Made by a program: the position numbers and the translations under genes. DNA of 64,000 bases from Sulfitobacter sp. DSM 110093 (GTDB lineage Bacteria; Pseudomonadota; Alphaproteobacteria; Rhodobacterales; Rhodobacteraceae). This document shows, piece after piece, positions 8,779 to 17,646 of the stretch (its first letter is position 1; every line of letters begins with the position of its first letter). The DNA is taken from contig NZ_CP085170.1 of NCBI RefSeq assembly GCF_022788715.1, forward strand, positions 62,001 to 126,000, in the 5' to 3' direction. The notes below the pieces were generated by a model. It did no database searches, was not told where the DNA came from, and saw only the letters and a program-made list of their open reading frames with translations.

Positions 8779-10296
8779 TTACTTCCAGCTAACCGTGGTG
8801 AAGCGCAGAACTTCGTCGGCTGTGGGCGTGTACTCCACCTCGTTGGTGGTCACGTAGTTGGTGTTGTAGGAGAACATCGGCGCCCAATAGGCTTCCTCGG
8901 TGATGCGTTCGATCGCCTTGGTGTAGTTCTCTTTGCGCACCGCTTCATCGGTCGAGCTGTCGGCGATGTTGAGGTATTCCAGCGTCTCATCGTCCATCGC
9001 ATAGTCAAGTGAGCCATGTTTGAAGAACTGGCTGACCATGGCAGAGGCGTCGTTGATCGAATAGCTGCCCCATGTCTGGAACGACACGACGGTTTCGCCC
9101 TTCATGTTCTGCTCGCGCAGGGCGGAATACTGCAACATTTTGAAGTTGGTATCGATGCCCACGGCGTTCAGATAGCTGGTGATCGCCTCGGCATATTCAC
9201 GGTCGCGGTAGGCGTAGAAGTCGATGGTCAGGCCGTCTTCATAGCCTGCCTCGGCCAGCAGTTCCTTGGCTTTCTCGGGGTTGTACTCATATTCGACCGC
9301 CGCGTCTTCGTCACAGCCGAACTGGCTGGGGAAGCAGGGGGTGTAGACGACTTTGGACTTACCTTTGAGCAGCGCGTCGACCAGTTCCTGACGGTTGATC
9401 GCATAGTTCACTGCTTTGCGCACACGAACGTCGGTGAAGGGGCTGTCTTCCGAACGACCCGCTGCATCCAGCGTCAGATAACCTACACGCATGGTGGATT
9501 CGTTGGAGACCTGAAACTCGTCCCGCGCGGCTAGTTTCTCGGCTTGGTCCGAAGGCACCTGCCAGATCAGATCAAGCGATCCGCTGAACAGTTCCGCCAT
9601 CTGCGTGTTCACATCTGGGATCGTGCGGATATCTACGTTCTTGATGCTAGGCTTGCCCTTGGGGCTGTCGTGGTAGCCGTCATAGGCTTCCAGTTTGAAG
9701 TGCTGGCCGGGGACAACTTCGGTCACTTTGTAGGGGCCAGTGCCGACCGGTTTCAGACCCATGCCCTCGGGGCCGGCTTCTTCGTAGTAGTCGCTGGGGT
9801 ACATCGACACGGGGCCAGAAAGAAATTCAATCGCAGCCGGGAAGTTCTCTTTCAGCATGATGCGCACGGTGAAGTCGTCGACCTTCTCGGCCGATTTCAT
9901 CCAGTTCACATTGCGCTGTGTTTTTACGCCATTGGCTTCGTCGGCGACGTAGTTAACGGTAAATACCACGTCGTCGGCGCTGAAGTCAGAGCCATCGTGG
10001 AATTTCACACCTTCGCGCAGTTTAAATTCGATGGTCGTGTCGTCGATCCACTCCCATTCGGTGGCGAGGTTCCCCATGTATTCGTTGCTGACTGGATCGC
10101 GGTAGATCAATCCGTCCCAAACCGCGCGCTGCAAAACAACGCCTTCGCGCGATGAGTTGAAATAGCTGTCGACGTTCTCAAGCTCTTTGGTGAAGGCAAC
10201 ATTCAGCGTGTCGTCAGCCTTGTCTGCCCAGGCGGTGCCCGACGTAGCGGCGAGGATAAGCCCGGTGATGGTTGATTTCAGGACCGTAGATTTCAT
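8779..10296 (-). CDS. Peptide ABC importer substrate-binding protein (family 5)
   Basis: A periplasmic binding protein of 505 residues. It has a cleavable signal peptide (MKSTVLKSTITGLILAATSGTAWA, cut after AWA near residue 25), then the SBP_bac_5 fold: ATEWEWIDDTTIEFKLREGVKFHDGSDFSADDVVF near 85-125 and GTGPYKV near 185. It is the first gene of a seven-gene operon running to the M20 peptidase at 1864. The context suggests peptides, possibly gamma-glutamyl or glutathione-derived, as ligand; this is inference. The upstream region carries an IclR-type palindrome and a divergent iclR gene. Confidence 0.9.
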   Translation of the reverse strand: MKSTVLKSTITGLILAATSGTAWADKADDTLNVAFTKELENVDSYFNSSREGVVLQRAVWDGLIYRDPVSNEYMGNLATEWEWIDDTTIEFKLREGVKFHDGSDFSADDVVFTVNYVADEANGVKTQRNVNWMKSAEKVDDFTVRIMLKENFPAAIEFLSGPVSMYPSDYYEEAGPEGMGLKPVGTGPYKVTEVVPGQHFKLEAYDGYHDSPKGKPSIKNVDIRTIPDVNTQMAELFSGSLDLIWQVPSDQAEKLAARDEFQVSNESTMRVGYLTLDAAGRSEDSPFTDVRVRKAVNYAINRQELVDALLKGKSKVVYTPCFPSQFGCDEDAAVEYEYNPEKAKELLAEAGYEDGLTIDFYAYRDREYAEAITSYLNAVGIDTNFKMLQYSALREQNMKGETVVSFQTWGSYSINDASAMVSQFFKHGSLDYAMDDETLEYLNIADSSTDEAVRKENYTKAIERITEEAYWAPMFSYNTNYVTTNEVEYTPTADEVLRFTTVSWK

Positions 10297-10315
10297 AGTC
10301 AGCTCCCTGTTGGTT

Positions 10316-10333
10316 TACGAATTTGGTTTCGTA
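10316..10333. promoter_or_regulatory. Candidate IclR operator
   Basis: TACGAA and TTCGTA form a perfect six-base inverted repeat with a six-base spacer, 20 bases upstream of the binding-protein start and inside the divergent promoter region shared with the iclR gene. IclR-family regulators commonly bind short palindromes of this geometry. Binding by the neighbouring IclR is inferred. Confidence 0.5.
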
Positions 10334-10460
10334 TGGTTTTTACCTTGCGAAGCGTATCATATAATAATACTTGATATCGCTATACGATTATTAAACGCAA
10401 ACAGCTTGGCAAGCGTCAAGCCCCGGTTTGAACATCGGGGTAATTTTTCGGGGCAGGTGA

Positions 10461-11243
10461 TTGGAAAAGAAGCAAAATACTCTTTACGTTGGATCGCTCG
10501 CCAAAGGGCTTCGGCTGCTCCGTGCTTTTGATGAATCGCATACGGAATTGTCACTGGTAGAACTGGCAGAGCGTAGCGGGCTGGACAAAAGCGCGGTGCA
10601 ACGTCTTGCAAATACGCTGCATATCGAAGGGATGCTGGACAAAGATCCGGGTACCCGCCGGTTTCGGCCGTCCCACGCGTGGCTTGAATTGGCTTATGCC
10701 TATTACTGGTCGGATCAACTGGTCGGGCAGGCGATTCCCAAGCTGATCGACCTTAGTCAAGAGATCGGCGAAACGGTGAATCTGGCCGAGCTTTCCACGG
10801 ATCATATCATCTACGTCAGCCGTTTGCCGTGCCAGCGCACTTATTTCGCAGCTACGGTGATCGGGCGGCGGCTGCCTGCGCTTTCGACATCGGCGGGGCG
10901 GGCGATCATCTCGACATTCTCGCCCGAAGACCGGGAAGAGGCGATTGAAACTTGGCCGCTCAAAGCCTTTACCGCGCGCACAACGCTCGACCGCGATATA
11001 ATCCGCCTAAGTGTTAATGAGGCCGTGCAGCAGGGCTATGCGATCTCCAGCGATCAGATGATTTTGTCAGAGATCGGCGTCGCCTGCCCGATCACCGGCC
11101 CTGATGGGCGGGCCTTTGCGGCTGTTCAATGTTCGGTATCATCGCACACCTGGACCCGCGAGCGGATTAGGGCCGAGATTTTGCCGCGCCTTCAAGACAC
11201 CGCGAATGCGATTTCGCCATCATCACAAGTCCATCGCCGCTAG
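10461..11243 (+). CDS. IclR-family transcriptional regulator
   Basis: A 260-residue DNA-binding regulator. The winged helix-turn-helix is in LRAFDESHTELSLVELAERSGLDKSAVQRLANTL (about residues 20-55). The IclR ligand-binding domain follows, with the conserved VIGRRLPALSTSAGRAIIS region near 135 and a C-terminal CPITGPDGRAFAAVQCSV motif. The start is TTG at 10461, because a stop codon lies directly upstream in frame and no ATG or GTG precedes the HTH; GCAGG just before it is a possible ribosome-binding site. It is transcribed away from the peptide importer operon and is its probable regulator. Confidence 0.88.
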   Translation: MEKKQNTLYVGSLAKGLRLLRAFDESHTELSLVELAERSGLDKSAVQRLANTLHIEGMLDKDPGTRRFRPSHAWLELAYAYYWSDQLVGQAIPKLIDLSQEIGETVNLAELSTDHIIYVSRLPCQRTYFAATVIGRRLPALSTSAGRAIISTFSPEDREEAIETWPLKAFTARTTLDRDIIRLSVNEAVQQGYAISSDQMILSEIGVACPITGPDGRAFAAVQCSVSSHTWTRERIRAEILPRLQDTANAISPSSQVHRR

Positions 11244-11253
11244 TTAAGAAGGC

Positions 11254-11271
11254 CGGGGCATCGCTGCCCCG
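11254..11271. terminator. Bidirectional hairpin between iclR and catalase
   Basis: Seven-base perfect arms CGGGGCA (11254-11260) and TGCCCCG (11265-11271) surround a four-base loop between the convergent iclR and catalase genes. No clear T-run follows on either strand. Confidence 0.6.
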
Positions 11272-11283
11272 ACCATTAACGGA

Positions 11284-13347
11284 TTATTCCCAGTTCAGCT
11301 TTTCCTCGCGCTCCCAAAAGCGCAGCTTGCGGCAAGTTTGAAGGAAGCCACCGGCGTTGTCGGAAGAGATTTCTGTGGTGCCTTCGTCCTTCTCTACGCC
11401 TGCGGCGCTAAGCAGCGGGTCGGCGGCTTTGGTCCAGGCGATGAACTTGTTATGGGCAAAGGCGTCAGAGACGAAGTCCTGCGAAGGTTTGTTCTTGGCG
11501 ATCTGATCGGCTTTCTCTTCGCCGAAGACCAATGCCACGGCATCAAACACAACTGACGGTCCGCCGTCGATCTTTTCATCCGCCGCTCTGGTGCTGCCAT
11601 CGGACAGGGTAACCCCTTGGATATGCGGCGTCACGATCGCGACCATCGCGCCTTCATCGGCAAAGGCTTTTTCAAGCGCTTCGACCACCGCCACATCGGC
11701 GCCATTCGTGAGGAACAGGCCCAGCTTTCGGCCTGCAAAGGTGTTTGGCGGGTTTTTTAAAATGCTCAGCGCGTCAGAAGCAGGCAAATCGGTGATTGGC
11801 GTACGGGCCGGGGTCGCGGGTTCCGGCATCTCGGTCACGCCGAGACCTTCGGCCACTTGTTTGGCCAGATCGTCATGCACGTTCATCAGATGCGACAACA
11901 TCCTTAGGCGAATGCGCTCTTCCTGACATTTCGACAGCTCGAAAGTGTAGGCCGCCGCGATATGCTGCTGCTCGATCTCGGTCTGGCTGATGTAGAACTG
12001 CCGCGCTTGGCTGTAGTGGTCGGCAAAGGTCTCGGACCGGACGCGCTGCTTGGTGCCGCTGACCTCTTCGGGGTAGCTTTTGAACCCAATCTCGGGGTTC
12101 TCACGCGGGCCGCCATCGTCGCCCCAGCTGTTCGGCTCATAGTTCACGCGGCCCTTGGGATTGTGCATCGCCATATGGCCGTCTTGCTGGAAGTGATGGA
12201 ACGGGCATTTCGGCGCGTTGATCGGAATATGGGTGAAGTTCGGCCCACCGAGACGTTTGATCTGTGTGTCGAGGTAAGAGAAATTCCGCCCTTGCAGCAG
12301 TGGGTCGTTGGTGTGGTCGATTCCGCGCACAATGTTCTGTGTGCAAAAGGCCACCTGCTCTGTCTCGGCAAAGAAGTTGTCGACGTTGGCATCCAGCGTC
12401 AGCGTGCCGATGATGCGCACCGGTACCTGTTCTTCGGGAATCAGTTTGGTCGCGTCGAGGATGTCGAACTCGAACTTGTCGGCGAATTCGTCGTCAAAGA
12501 CCTGAATGCCCAGATCCCATTGTGGGTAGTCGCCCGCGTCGATGGCATCCCACATGTCACGGCGGTGGAAGTCAGGGTCCGCGCCGTTGATTTTGAGCGC
12601 CTCGTTCCAAACCACCGATTGCACACCCTGCTTTGGCTTCCAGTGGAACTTGACGTAATGAGATTTCCCCTCGGCGTTGACCAGTCGAAAGGTATGGACA
12701 CCGAACCCCTCCATGAAGCGGAAAGAGCGCGGGATCGCCCGGTCGGACATCTGCCAAACCGTCATATGGATCGCTTCAGGCGAGAGCGAGACGAAATCCC
12801 AGAAGTTGTCATGCGCCGACTGCGCCTGCGGGAAGCCGCGGTCGGGGGCGGGTTTGACGGAGTGGATGAGATCGGGGAACTTGATCGCGTCTTGGATAAA
12901 GAAAACGGGGATGTTGTTGCCAACGAGGTCCCAGTTGCCCTCTTTGGTATAGAACTTCGTCGCAAAGCCGCGCACGTCGCGGGCCAGATCGAAAGAGCCT
13001 TTGTTGCCTGCCACGGTGGAGAAACGGGTGAAGGTCGGGGTCTTTTCACCGACGCGCTGGAAAATATCGGCGGAAGAGAGTTCGGGGATCGCTTCTTTCA
13101 GTTCGAAATGCCCATGCACCCCGTAGCCGCGCGCATGAACGACGCGCTCTGGAATGCGCTCGTGATCGAAGTGGAACATCTTTTCGCGAAAAACGTGGTC
13201 TTCCATCAGGACCGGGCCGCGCGGGCCTGCTTTGAGCGAGTTCTGATCATCCGCGATCGGACCGCCCTGCGCGGTCGTCATTGTCTTTTCGCGGTCCGTG
13301 GTTTGCTGGCGGGGGTCGCCGCCTTTGCCAAGTTCTTTGTCTGTCAT
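11284..13347 (-). CDS. katE: Large-subunit (HPII-type) monofunctional catalase
   Basis: A haem catalase of 687 residues that disproportionates hydrogen peroxide. Seen: an N-terminal arm, the distal-histidine motif [15 protein letters not shown] (H71), the active-site region [23 protein letters not shown], and the proximal region [16 protein letters not shown] with the haem-ligand Tyr. A C-terminal DJ-1/flavodoxin-like domain starts around [20 protein letters not shown], as in E. coli HPII. The ATG at 13347 is preceded by GGAGAAAG; a longer in-frame extension to 13425 is rejected. It lies about 100 bases downstream of the glycosyltransferase gene on the same strand. A candidate EcfG promoter in the end of that gene suggests general-stress control. 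Confidence 0.94.
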   Translation of the reverse strand: MTDKELGKGGDPRQQTTDREKTMTTAQGGPIADDQNSLKAGPRGPVLMEDHVFREKMFHFDHERIPERVVHARGYGVHGHFELKEAIPELSSADIFQRVGEKTPTFTRFSTVAGNKGSFDLARDVRGFATKFYTKEGNWDLVGNNIPVFFIQDAIKFPDLIHSVKPAPDRGFPQAQSAHDNFWDFVSLSPEAIHMTVWQMSDRAIPRSFRFMEGFGVHTFRLVNAEGKSHYVKFHWKPKQGVQSVVWNEALKINGADPDFHRRDMWDAIDAGDYPQWDLGIQVFDDEFADKFEFDILDATKLIPEEQVPVRIIGTLTLDANVDNFFAETEQVAFCTQNIVRGIDHTNDPLLQGRNFSYLDTQIKRLGGPNFTHIPINAPKCPFHHFQQDGHMAMHNPKGRVNYEPNSWGDDGGPRENPEIGFKSYPEEVSGTKQRVRSETFADHYSQARQFYISQTEIEQQHIAAAYTFELSKCQEERIRLRMLSHLMNVHDDLAKQVAEGLGVTEMPEPATPARTPITDLPASDALSILKNPPNTFAGRKLGLFLTNGADVAVVEALEKAFADEGAMVAIVTPHIQGVTLSDGSTRAADEKIDGGPSVVFDAVALVFGEEKADQIAKNKPSQDFVSDAFAHNKFIAWTKAADPLLSAAGVEKDEGTTEISSDNAGGFLQTCRKLRFWEREEKLNWE

Positions 13348-13448
13348 GATCTTTCTCCACAGCGCCCCCGGAAATAATCGGGAGGATTTGTTGCTAATGT
13401 ATGGCGGGCCGAAATAGCCGCCCAATAACGGGGAGCAATTGCCTGCCC

Positions 13449-14492
13449 CTACGAGAGTTCAACCTCCCCGAGAGCCGAGGGTTCCCTAGCATTTGCAGTC
13501 AGTTCGCGAAAATTCTCGACGGGCCGAAAATGGTCTGGGACCGGATGGTCGGTGGATGTAGACCCGTCTGCCTGCCTGTGCAGAAATGACGACAATACCG
13601 CTATATGTGTAGGTAGGTCGCGTACGCGCACACGCTGAGAGGGCGGTACTTGCGGGGGCCAGACTGCCAGCGCGCCCTGGCGTAGCTGGTGAAGCAGAAG
13701 TGTTGCATTGGGCAGGCAGTCGTCGGCCAGATAATCCACTCCGGCAAGCCTGTCGCGTAATGTATCGGCCATGCCGCCTTCGGCCCGCCCGACAAGGCGG
13801 CATGAGGCTTCGACCCAAATATCATCCGCATGAAGCACCGATTTTCCCAACGCCCTCAAGGCGCGGATTATCTGACGGTCTTCACCGCAGGGGATTGGGG
13901 CAAAGCCGCCAACGGTTTCATAGGCGTCGCGGGTGAAACCAAGGCTGGCACCGGGGGCCCCACCGTGACTTCCGCGCAGATCGGCACAATTGGGGGCATT
14001 GCGGGCGTAGAGCTCAATCACCAATTCGCGGTAAGCAACTTCATAGTGGTGTAAATGCGGGTCTAATCCGGCCAAGCAGTCGGCCTCTTTGGGGTTCAAC
14101 GTAACTTTGCCACAGATGGCATCAACTCGTTGCAGATGGTGAAGGCTCTGCGCGATCCAATCGGGGCTGACACGGCAATCAGCGTCGGTTGTCAGGATGT
14201 GGCGCAGGTGGGGCATCTGTTCTAACGCCAAGGCGGAGCCGCGCTGTCTGGCAGCACCAACTCCCATGCCGGGGGCGAAGGTGAGGTCAAGAACGGTCAA
14301 ATCAAGACTGTGATGCGAAGCGATGGCCTGCGCTACTGCGCCAGTGTCATCGTCGGTGTTGTTCACTACAAGTATCACACGGACCCGGTCGGTGCACTGC
14401 GGTGCCAGCGCGGTGAGGCAATCGCCAATCCGCTCTGCCTCATTGCGGGCGGGGATGATAATCGCGGTATCCTTGCAGCGCTCGAAACTCAT
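13449..14492 (-). CDS. Family 2 glycosyltransferase
   Basis: A 347-residue GT-A-fold glycosyltransferase. The N-terminal [19 protein letters not shown] stretch and [13 protein letters not shown] match the nucleotide-binding half, [13 protein letters not shown] (about residue 99) gives the metal-binding DxD, and [18 protein letters not shown] resembles the acceptor-side ED motif. No transmembrane helices are obvious, so it is probably soluble or peripheral. It is the last gene of a four-gene operon whose members overlap by ATGA/TGATG. The sugar and acceptor are unknown; about 100 C-terminal residues have no motif I recognise. Confidence 0.85.
   Translation of the reverse strand: MSFERCKDTAIIIPARNEAERIGDCLTALAPQCTDRVRVILVVNNTDDDTGAVAQAIASHHSLDLTVLDLTFAPGMGVGAARQRGSALALEQMPHLRHILTTDADCRVSPDWIAQSLHHLQRVDAICGKVTLNPKEADCLAGLDPHLHHYEVAYRELVIELYARNAPNCADLRGSHGGAPGASLGFTRDAYETVGGFAPIPCGEDRQIIRALRALGKSVLHADDIWVEASCRLVGRAEGGMADTLRDRLAGVDYLADDCLPNATLLLHQLRQGALAVWPPQVPPSQRVRVRDLPTHIAVLSSFLHRQADGSTSTDHPVPDHFRPVENFRELTANAREPSALGEVELS
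13460..13485 (-). promoter_or_regulatory. Candidate EcfG (general stress sigma) promoter for katE
   Basis: On the minus strand GGAAC (13485-13481) is followed after 16 bases by GGTT (13464-13461), fitting the alphaproteobacterial EcfG consensus GGAAC-N16/17-cGTT. It lies within the last codons of the glycosyltransferase gene, roughly 115 bases before the catalase start. A match this short can occur by chance; the stress-type gene and a second similar site upstream of the neighbouring operon raise its credibility. Confidence 0.5.
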
Positions 14493-15052
14493 TCGCGCCT
14501 CCTTGGTAGTGCCCGGTCGATGCGGTAGTCGTCGGTTTGGCTCAGGCGGGCGAAATCATGGGTTGCAATTGCTTGTGCAAATCCTTGCATCGCCTCCTTT
14601 CCCTGAAGCGGATTTCCGGTGGGGCCAAGCCATGTCACACAGATGATCTCGGCCTCTGGCCATCGGGCCTGAATGTCGGTTGCCAGTTGTTCCAGCCCCG
14701 CGTGATCAAGAAAATACAGCACCTCTGACAGGATCAGCAGGTCAAAATCGCCCTCTGGCAGGGGGCCGGGGTAGAAGCCCTGAACGAACCGGCCTTGGGG
14801 AACCGCCTGCCGCGCGGCGCGCAAGGCAGTATCTACCGCGTCCATCCCGGTATAGCGCGCGCAGAGGTCGATTAGATGCCGCGCCAATTGACCGTTGCCG
14901 CAACCAAACTCAAAGGCCGAGCGGTATCCGCTTTGTGACAGCGCCGCACGGGTTGCTGCAAACTTGGCTTGTTCATAAGCGCTATGTTCAAACCCCCAAG
15001 GATCGCTGGTTTGTGCATAAAGCCCTTGCAGGTGATCCAACCCCACACCCAT
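14489..15052 (-). CDS. SAM-dependent methyltransferase, NodS-like
   Basis: A 187-residue class I methyltransferase. Motif I is FEFGCGNGQLARHL, the acidic strand-2 end is YTGMDAVDTALRAAR and motif IV is FDLLILSEVLYFLDHAGLEQL, resembling the NodS family that N-methylates chito-oligosaccharide precursors. The start is taken as ATG at 15052 (TGATG with the deacetylase stop), although GTG at 15055 is equally possible. Its position between a PIG-L deacetylase and a glycosyltransferase suggests it methylates an amino sugar freed by the deacetylase; this is inference. Confidence 0.83.
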   Translation of the reverse strand: MGVGLDHLQGLYAQTSDPWGFEHSAYEQAKFAATRAALSQSGYRSAFEFGCGNGQLARHLIDLCARYTGMDAVDTALRAARQAVPQGRFVQGFYPGPLPEGDFDLLILSEVLYFLDHAGLEQLATDIQARWPEAEIICVTWLGPTGNPLQGKEAMQGFAQAIATHDFARLSQTDDYRIDRALPRRRE

Positions 15053-15750
15053 CACGGCATCCTCCAGAAAATTTCGTCGTTCTGGGCAAAGAGGTCGAAC
15101 ATGGCTTCGGGCAAGACAAAGCCGTCGGGGTCGTCCTGCACGATCTGTCCAAGCTGGCTGCGATGGGCCCGGAGCCCCGCGATCTTGGCCTCACGTACCG
15201 AAGAGATATCGAGGCGGATAGGGTCATATTGCGCGGTGTTTTGTGCAAACTCTGGATCGTCCCAACGGCTCCAGACCGGGTAGCTGTGGAAATGCAGGTC
15301 GGGCCGCTTTCCCCGCAGGCTTTCGGCATTCTGCGCCGTGGTTTGATGGTCGCAATGCTTGTCTTCGCGGGACGGCACAAAGACGTGCTTTGCTTTGTGT
15401 CTGTCGATCACGTCGGTAAGCGCTGCCAATACTTCGGTTCCAGCGACCTCATGCAGGCGGCTGTCGGGCAAGCCGAGCCATGTCACGTCGTCAGCCGTGC
15501 CGCCCAAGATTTCAACTGCTTTGACCAACTCAATGTGGCGTTCAGCGGCCAATCGCGCTGGTGGCCAGTTAACCGAGGACGGATGGCTGGCGCTGCCGTC
15601 GGTCAGGCAGATCACATGCGCGCCTGCATCCGCGAAGGCACGGGCGAGCAAGCCTCCACATGCAAGGGTTTCGTCATCAGGATGAGGGGCCAGAACCACG
15701 ATCTTCTCGTGGCCCGAGAGGGCTTGGTGGAGGGCTGAGTTTCCGCTCAT
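15052..15750 (-). CDS. PIG-L/LmbE-family deacetylase
   Basis: A 232-residue zinc-dependent N-deacetylase. The catalytic APHPDDETLACGG motif (H23, D25, D26) and the distal HCDH metal motif in REDKHCDHQTT are both intact. Family members remove acetyl groups from GlcNAc-containing small molecules or lipids (MshB, BshB, GPI PIG-L). Overlaps by ATGA with the upstream acyl-CoA dehydrogenase-like gene and by TGATG with the methyltransferase, so it is clearly part of the same operon. The acetylated substrate is unknown. Confidence 0.87.
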   Translation of the reverse strand: MSGNSALHQALSGHEKIVVLAPHPDDETLACGGLLARAFADAGAHVICLTDGSASHPSSVNWPPARLAAERHIELVKAVEILGGTADDVTWLGLPDSRLHEVAGTEVLAALTDVIDRHKAKHVFVPSREDKHCDHQTTAQNAESLRGKRPDLHFHSYPVWSRWDDPEFAQNTAQYDPIRLDISSVREAKIAGLRAHRSQLGQIVQDDPDGFVLPEAMFDLFAQNDEIFWRMP

Positions 15751-16835
15751 TTAAAGACCCCCCAGATTGTTTCTTCGCTGGAAAGGGCATGGCGTGCGGC
15801 GCGTTGCAAAAACGCATCCCGTGCGGCTTGGCGCAGGTAAACCGACAGGTCACGCGCCATGCGCCCAGTTTCGGATGCTGCCGCGAAGTGTCGCAAGCCG
15901 AGGCTTTGTTCCACCGCCTTGATCGCCTCCAAAGCGACTTCCTCGGTATAAATCCGTGCGGCGATTGAGGTGCTAACGATGGTCTCTTCTGGGGCGTTAT
16001 CCAAACTGGCAAGTGCTGCGCGTTCCGCCAATGCCATCCCGGCCCAGACACGCATCAATACCTGCATCAGCCGTGCCAGTTGGGCGTCAGCCTCTAACCG
16101 GTCCATGTCGCGAAGAGCGGTTGCCGCCGCGTCAATCAGCCCTGCCGCGGCACCGGCCTGAAGTGCTGCTATCCGCCAAACCCCACCGACAAAATGCGGC
16201 TCTTTCAAATAGTCGCCAGGGGCGCCGATAAGGTTTTCCTCAGTGACGGCTATGCCGGAAAGGTCGTATTTGCCCGAGGCCGTGGCCTGCATGCCCAACA
16301 TATTCCATTGCGAAGCATCGCCGCGTTGCGGGTCGGTCACGTCAATCAGCGCCAGTTGTACTTCGGGGCCAGAGTTCACCGAAATGAGCGCATGGGTGAC
16401 AGTGCCAAGGCCTGAGGCAAAAACCTTTTCGCCCTGCAACGCACCGTCGCTAATCATAGCAGGTTTGTGACCATCTGCGCCCCATACCCCCAAAAGGCCG
16501 CCATGCCGCGCCAGTTCTATAGCGTGGCTTGCTTGCGCGGTATTGCCGTACAAACGGATGAGTCGCAGCGCGTTTACATGGCCCTCCCACAACCGCCCGA
16601 CACTAAGATTGGCCGCGCCGATCTGCATCAGCGCGTGAACGGTGCGCAGCGGCGTGGTCGCGCCGTCCTCCTGCATCAGTCCGGCGTCACGAAGAATGGC
16701 GATAGATGTGCCGATGGGCCGCTCGCCGGTTTCCTCTTTCCGTGCTGACGCGTGCAACGCATGTCTGGCGGCATCGTTCAAAACGTTAACTTGGGATGCG
16801 GGCGGGAATGGATCGAAACGCGGCGCACCGTTCAT
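15747..16835 (-). CDS. Acyl-CoA dehydrogenase-like flavoprotein
   Basis: A protein of about 362 residues with the acyl-CoA dehydrogenase architecture: helical N domain, a beta domain around GTVTHALISVNSGPEVQLALIDV, and a C-terminal helical bundle (AAIRIYTEEVALEAIKAVEQSLGLRHFAAASETGRMARDLSVYLRQ region). It is somewhat shorter and more divergent than fatty-acid oxidation enzymes, and no thiolase or enoyl-CoA hydratase gene is nearby, so a biosynthetic oxidation or desaturation is likelier. The ATG at 16835 is preferred over an in-frame TTG at 16850; neither has a strong ribosome-binding site. First gene of the four-gene operon, with a candidate EcfG promoter about 110 bases upstream. Confidence 0.78.
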   Translation of the reverse strand: MNGAPRFDPFPPASQVNVLNDAARHALHASARKEETGERPIGTSIAILRDAGLMQEDGATTPLRTVHALMQIGAANLSVGRLWEGHVNALRLIRLYGNTAQASHAIELARHGGLLGVWGADGHKPAMISDGALQGEKVFASGLGTVTHALISVNSGPEVQLALIDVTDPQRGDASQWNMLGMQATASGKYDLSGIAVTEENLIGAPGDYLKEPHFVGGVWRIAALQAGAAAGLIDAAATALRDMDRLEADAQLARLMQVLMRVWAGMALAERAALASLDNAPEETIVSTSIAARIYTEEVALEAIKAVEQSLGLRHFAAASETGRMARDLSVYLRQAARDAFLQRAARHALSSEETIWGVFK

Positions 16836-16948
16836 GACAGGGCCCGACAACTGGCAATATGAAAAACCATCAAATCAAGCGTCACGACTCACTCCCCATT
16901 CATGGACCGGGCAGCTTGCGCGAACGGCAGCACTTCCCATGCGAGTGC

Positions 16949-16974
16949 AACCGTTCAACTTATAAGATGGTTCC
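16949..16974 (-). promoter_or_regulatory. Candidate EcfG promoter of the four-gene operon
   Basis: On the minus strand GGAAC (16974-16970) is followed after 17 bases by GGTT (16952-16949), fitting GGAAC-N16/17-cGTT. It is the only such match I found between the glutathione transferase gene and the first gene of the operon, and would leave a leader of about 105 bases. Confidence 0.55.
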
Positions 16975-17013
16975 CGCCCACGTTGCAGTCCTGCAAAGGG
17001 CGCGGAGTGGGCG
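16975..17013 (-). terminator. Nested hairpin after the glutathione transferase gene
   Basis: Outer arms CGCCCAC (16975-16981) and GTGGGCG (17007-17013) enclose an inner perfect hairpin TTGCAG/CTGCAA (16983-16996). It begins a few bases after the glutathione transferase stop and directly abuts the candidate EcfG -35 element. No T-run follows, so termination is uncertain. Confidence 0.4.
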
Positions 17014-17016
17014 CGT

Positions 17017-17646
17017 TTACCCTTCGGGGATGTCGCCCATCACTTTGGGGACATGGTAGCCTTTTTGCACCGCGTCCCGCGCCCGCAGGCGTTGGTACCA
17101 CGCACGCACATTAGGATAGTCAGCAAGGTCAATCTGCTGCCATTCATAGCGCGAAACCCAAGGCCAGCAGGCCATATCCGCGATCGAATATTCGCCGCAG
17201 ATATGGTCGCGCCCTTCAAGTTGTTTGTCGAGCACGGAGTAGAGGCGTTCGACCTCAGCGCCGAACCGCTCTTCGGCATAGGCGGCTTTGCCGGGGTTGA
17301 AATGCAAGAAATGATGCGCTTGTCCGGCCATGGGGCCGAAACCGCCCATTTGCCACATTAGCCATTGCATCACCTCTGCCCGCGCCGCCTGACCTTCGGG
17401 CAAGAAGCGGCCATGTTTCTCGGCCAGATACCACATGATCGCGCCGGATTCCATCAAGCTGACCCCGGCCTCATGATCGACGATGGCGGGGATCTTGTTG
17501 TTGGGGCTGATCTTTAGAAACGCGGGGGCGTGCTGTTCATCTTTGCCGATATTGATGGCATGCACGTTGTAGTCGATCCCTAATTCTTCGAGTAGGATTG
17601 AGACCTTGCGGCCGTTTGGGGTGGTCCATGTATAAAGGTCGATCAT
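17017..17646 (-). CDS. Glutathione S-transferase, YfcG/YghU-like
   Basis: A 209-residue thioredoxin-fold plus helical-domain protein. The N-terminal YTWTTPNGRKVSILLEELG matches the Nu-class YfcG/YghU group, which act mostly as glutathione-dependent disulfide reductases. ISPNNKIPAIVD supplies the cis-proline loop and LMESGAIMWYLAEK the glutathione gamma-glutamyl contact region. The C-terminal helical domain includes YSIADMACWPWVSRYEW. Monocistronic, divergent from nadE with about 230 bases between the starts. Confidence 0.88.
   Translation of the reverse strand: MIDLYTWTTPNGRKVSILLEELGIDYNVHAINIGKDEQHAPAFLKISPNNKIPAIVDHEAGVSLMESGAIMWYLAEKHGRFLPEGQAARAEVMQWLMWQMGGFGPMAGQAHHFLHFNPGKAAYAEERFGAEVERLYSVLDKQLEGRDHICGEYSIADMACWPWVSRYEWQQIDLADYPNVRAWYQRLRARDAVQKGYHVPKVMGDIPEG

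Noticed and set aside
7609..9012. Long open frame on the + strand (467 codons)
   Set aside because: Antisense to permease and binding-protein genes; no ribosome-binding site, domain or sensible composition.
11962..13377. Open frame of 471 codons opposite the catalase gene
   Set aside because: The catalase reading frame is unambiguous with all active-site motifs; the opposite frame is a by-product of codon bias.
13449..16835. Idea that the four-gene operon makes mycothiol or bacillithiol
   Set aside because: Only the PIG-L deacetylase matches; no cysteine ligase (MshC/BshC) or inositol-phosphate enzyme is present, and these thiols are not known from this bacterial group.
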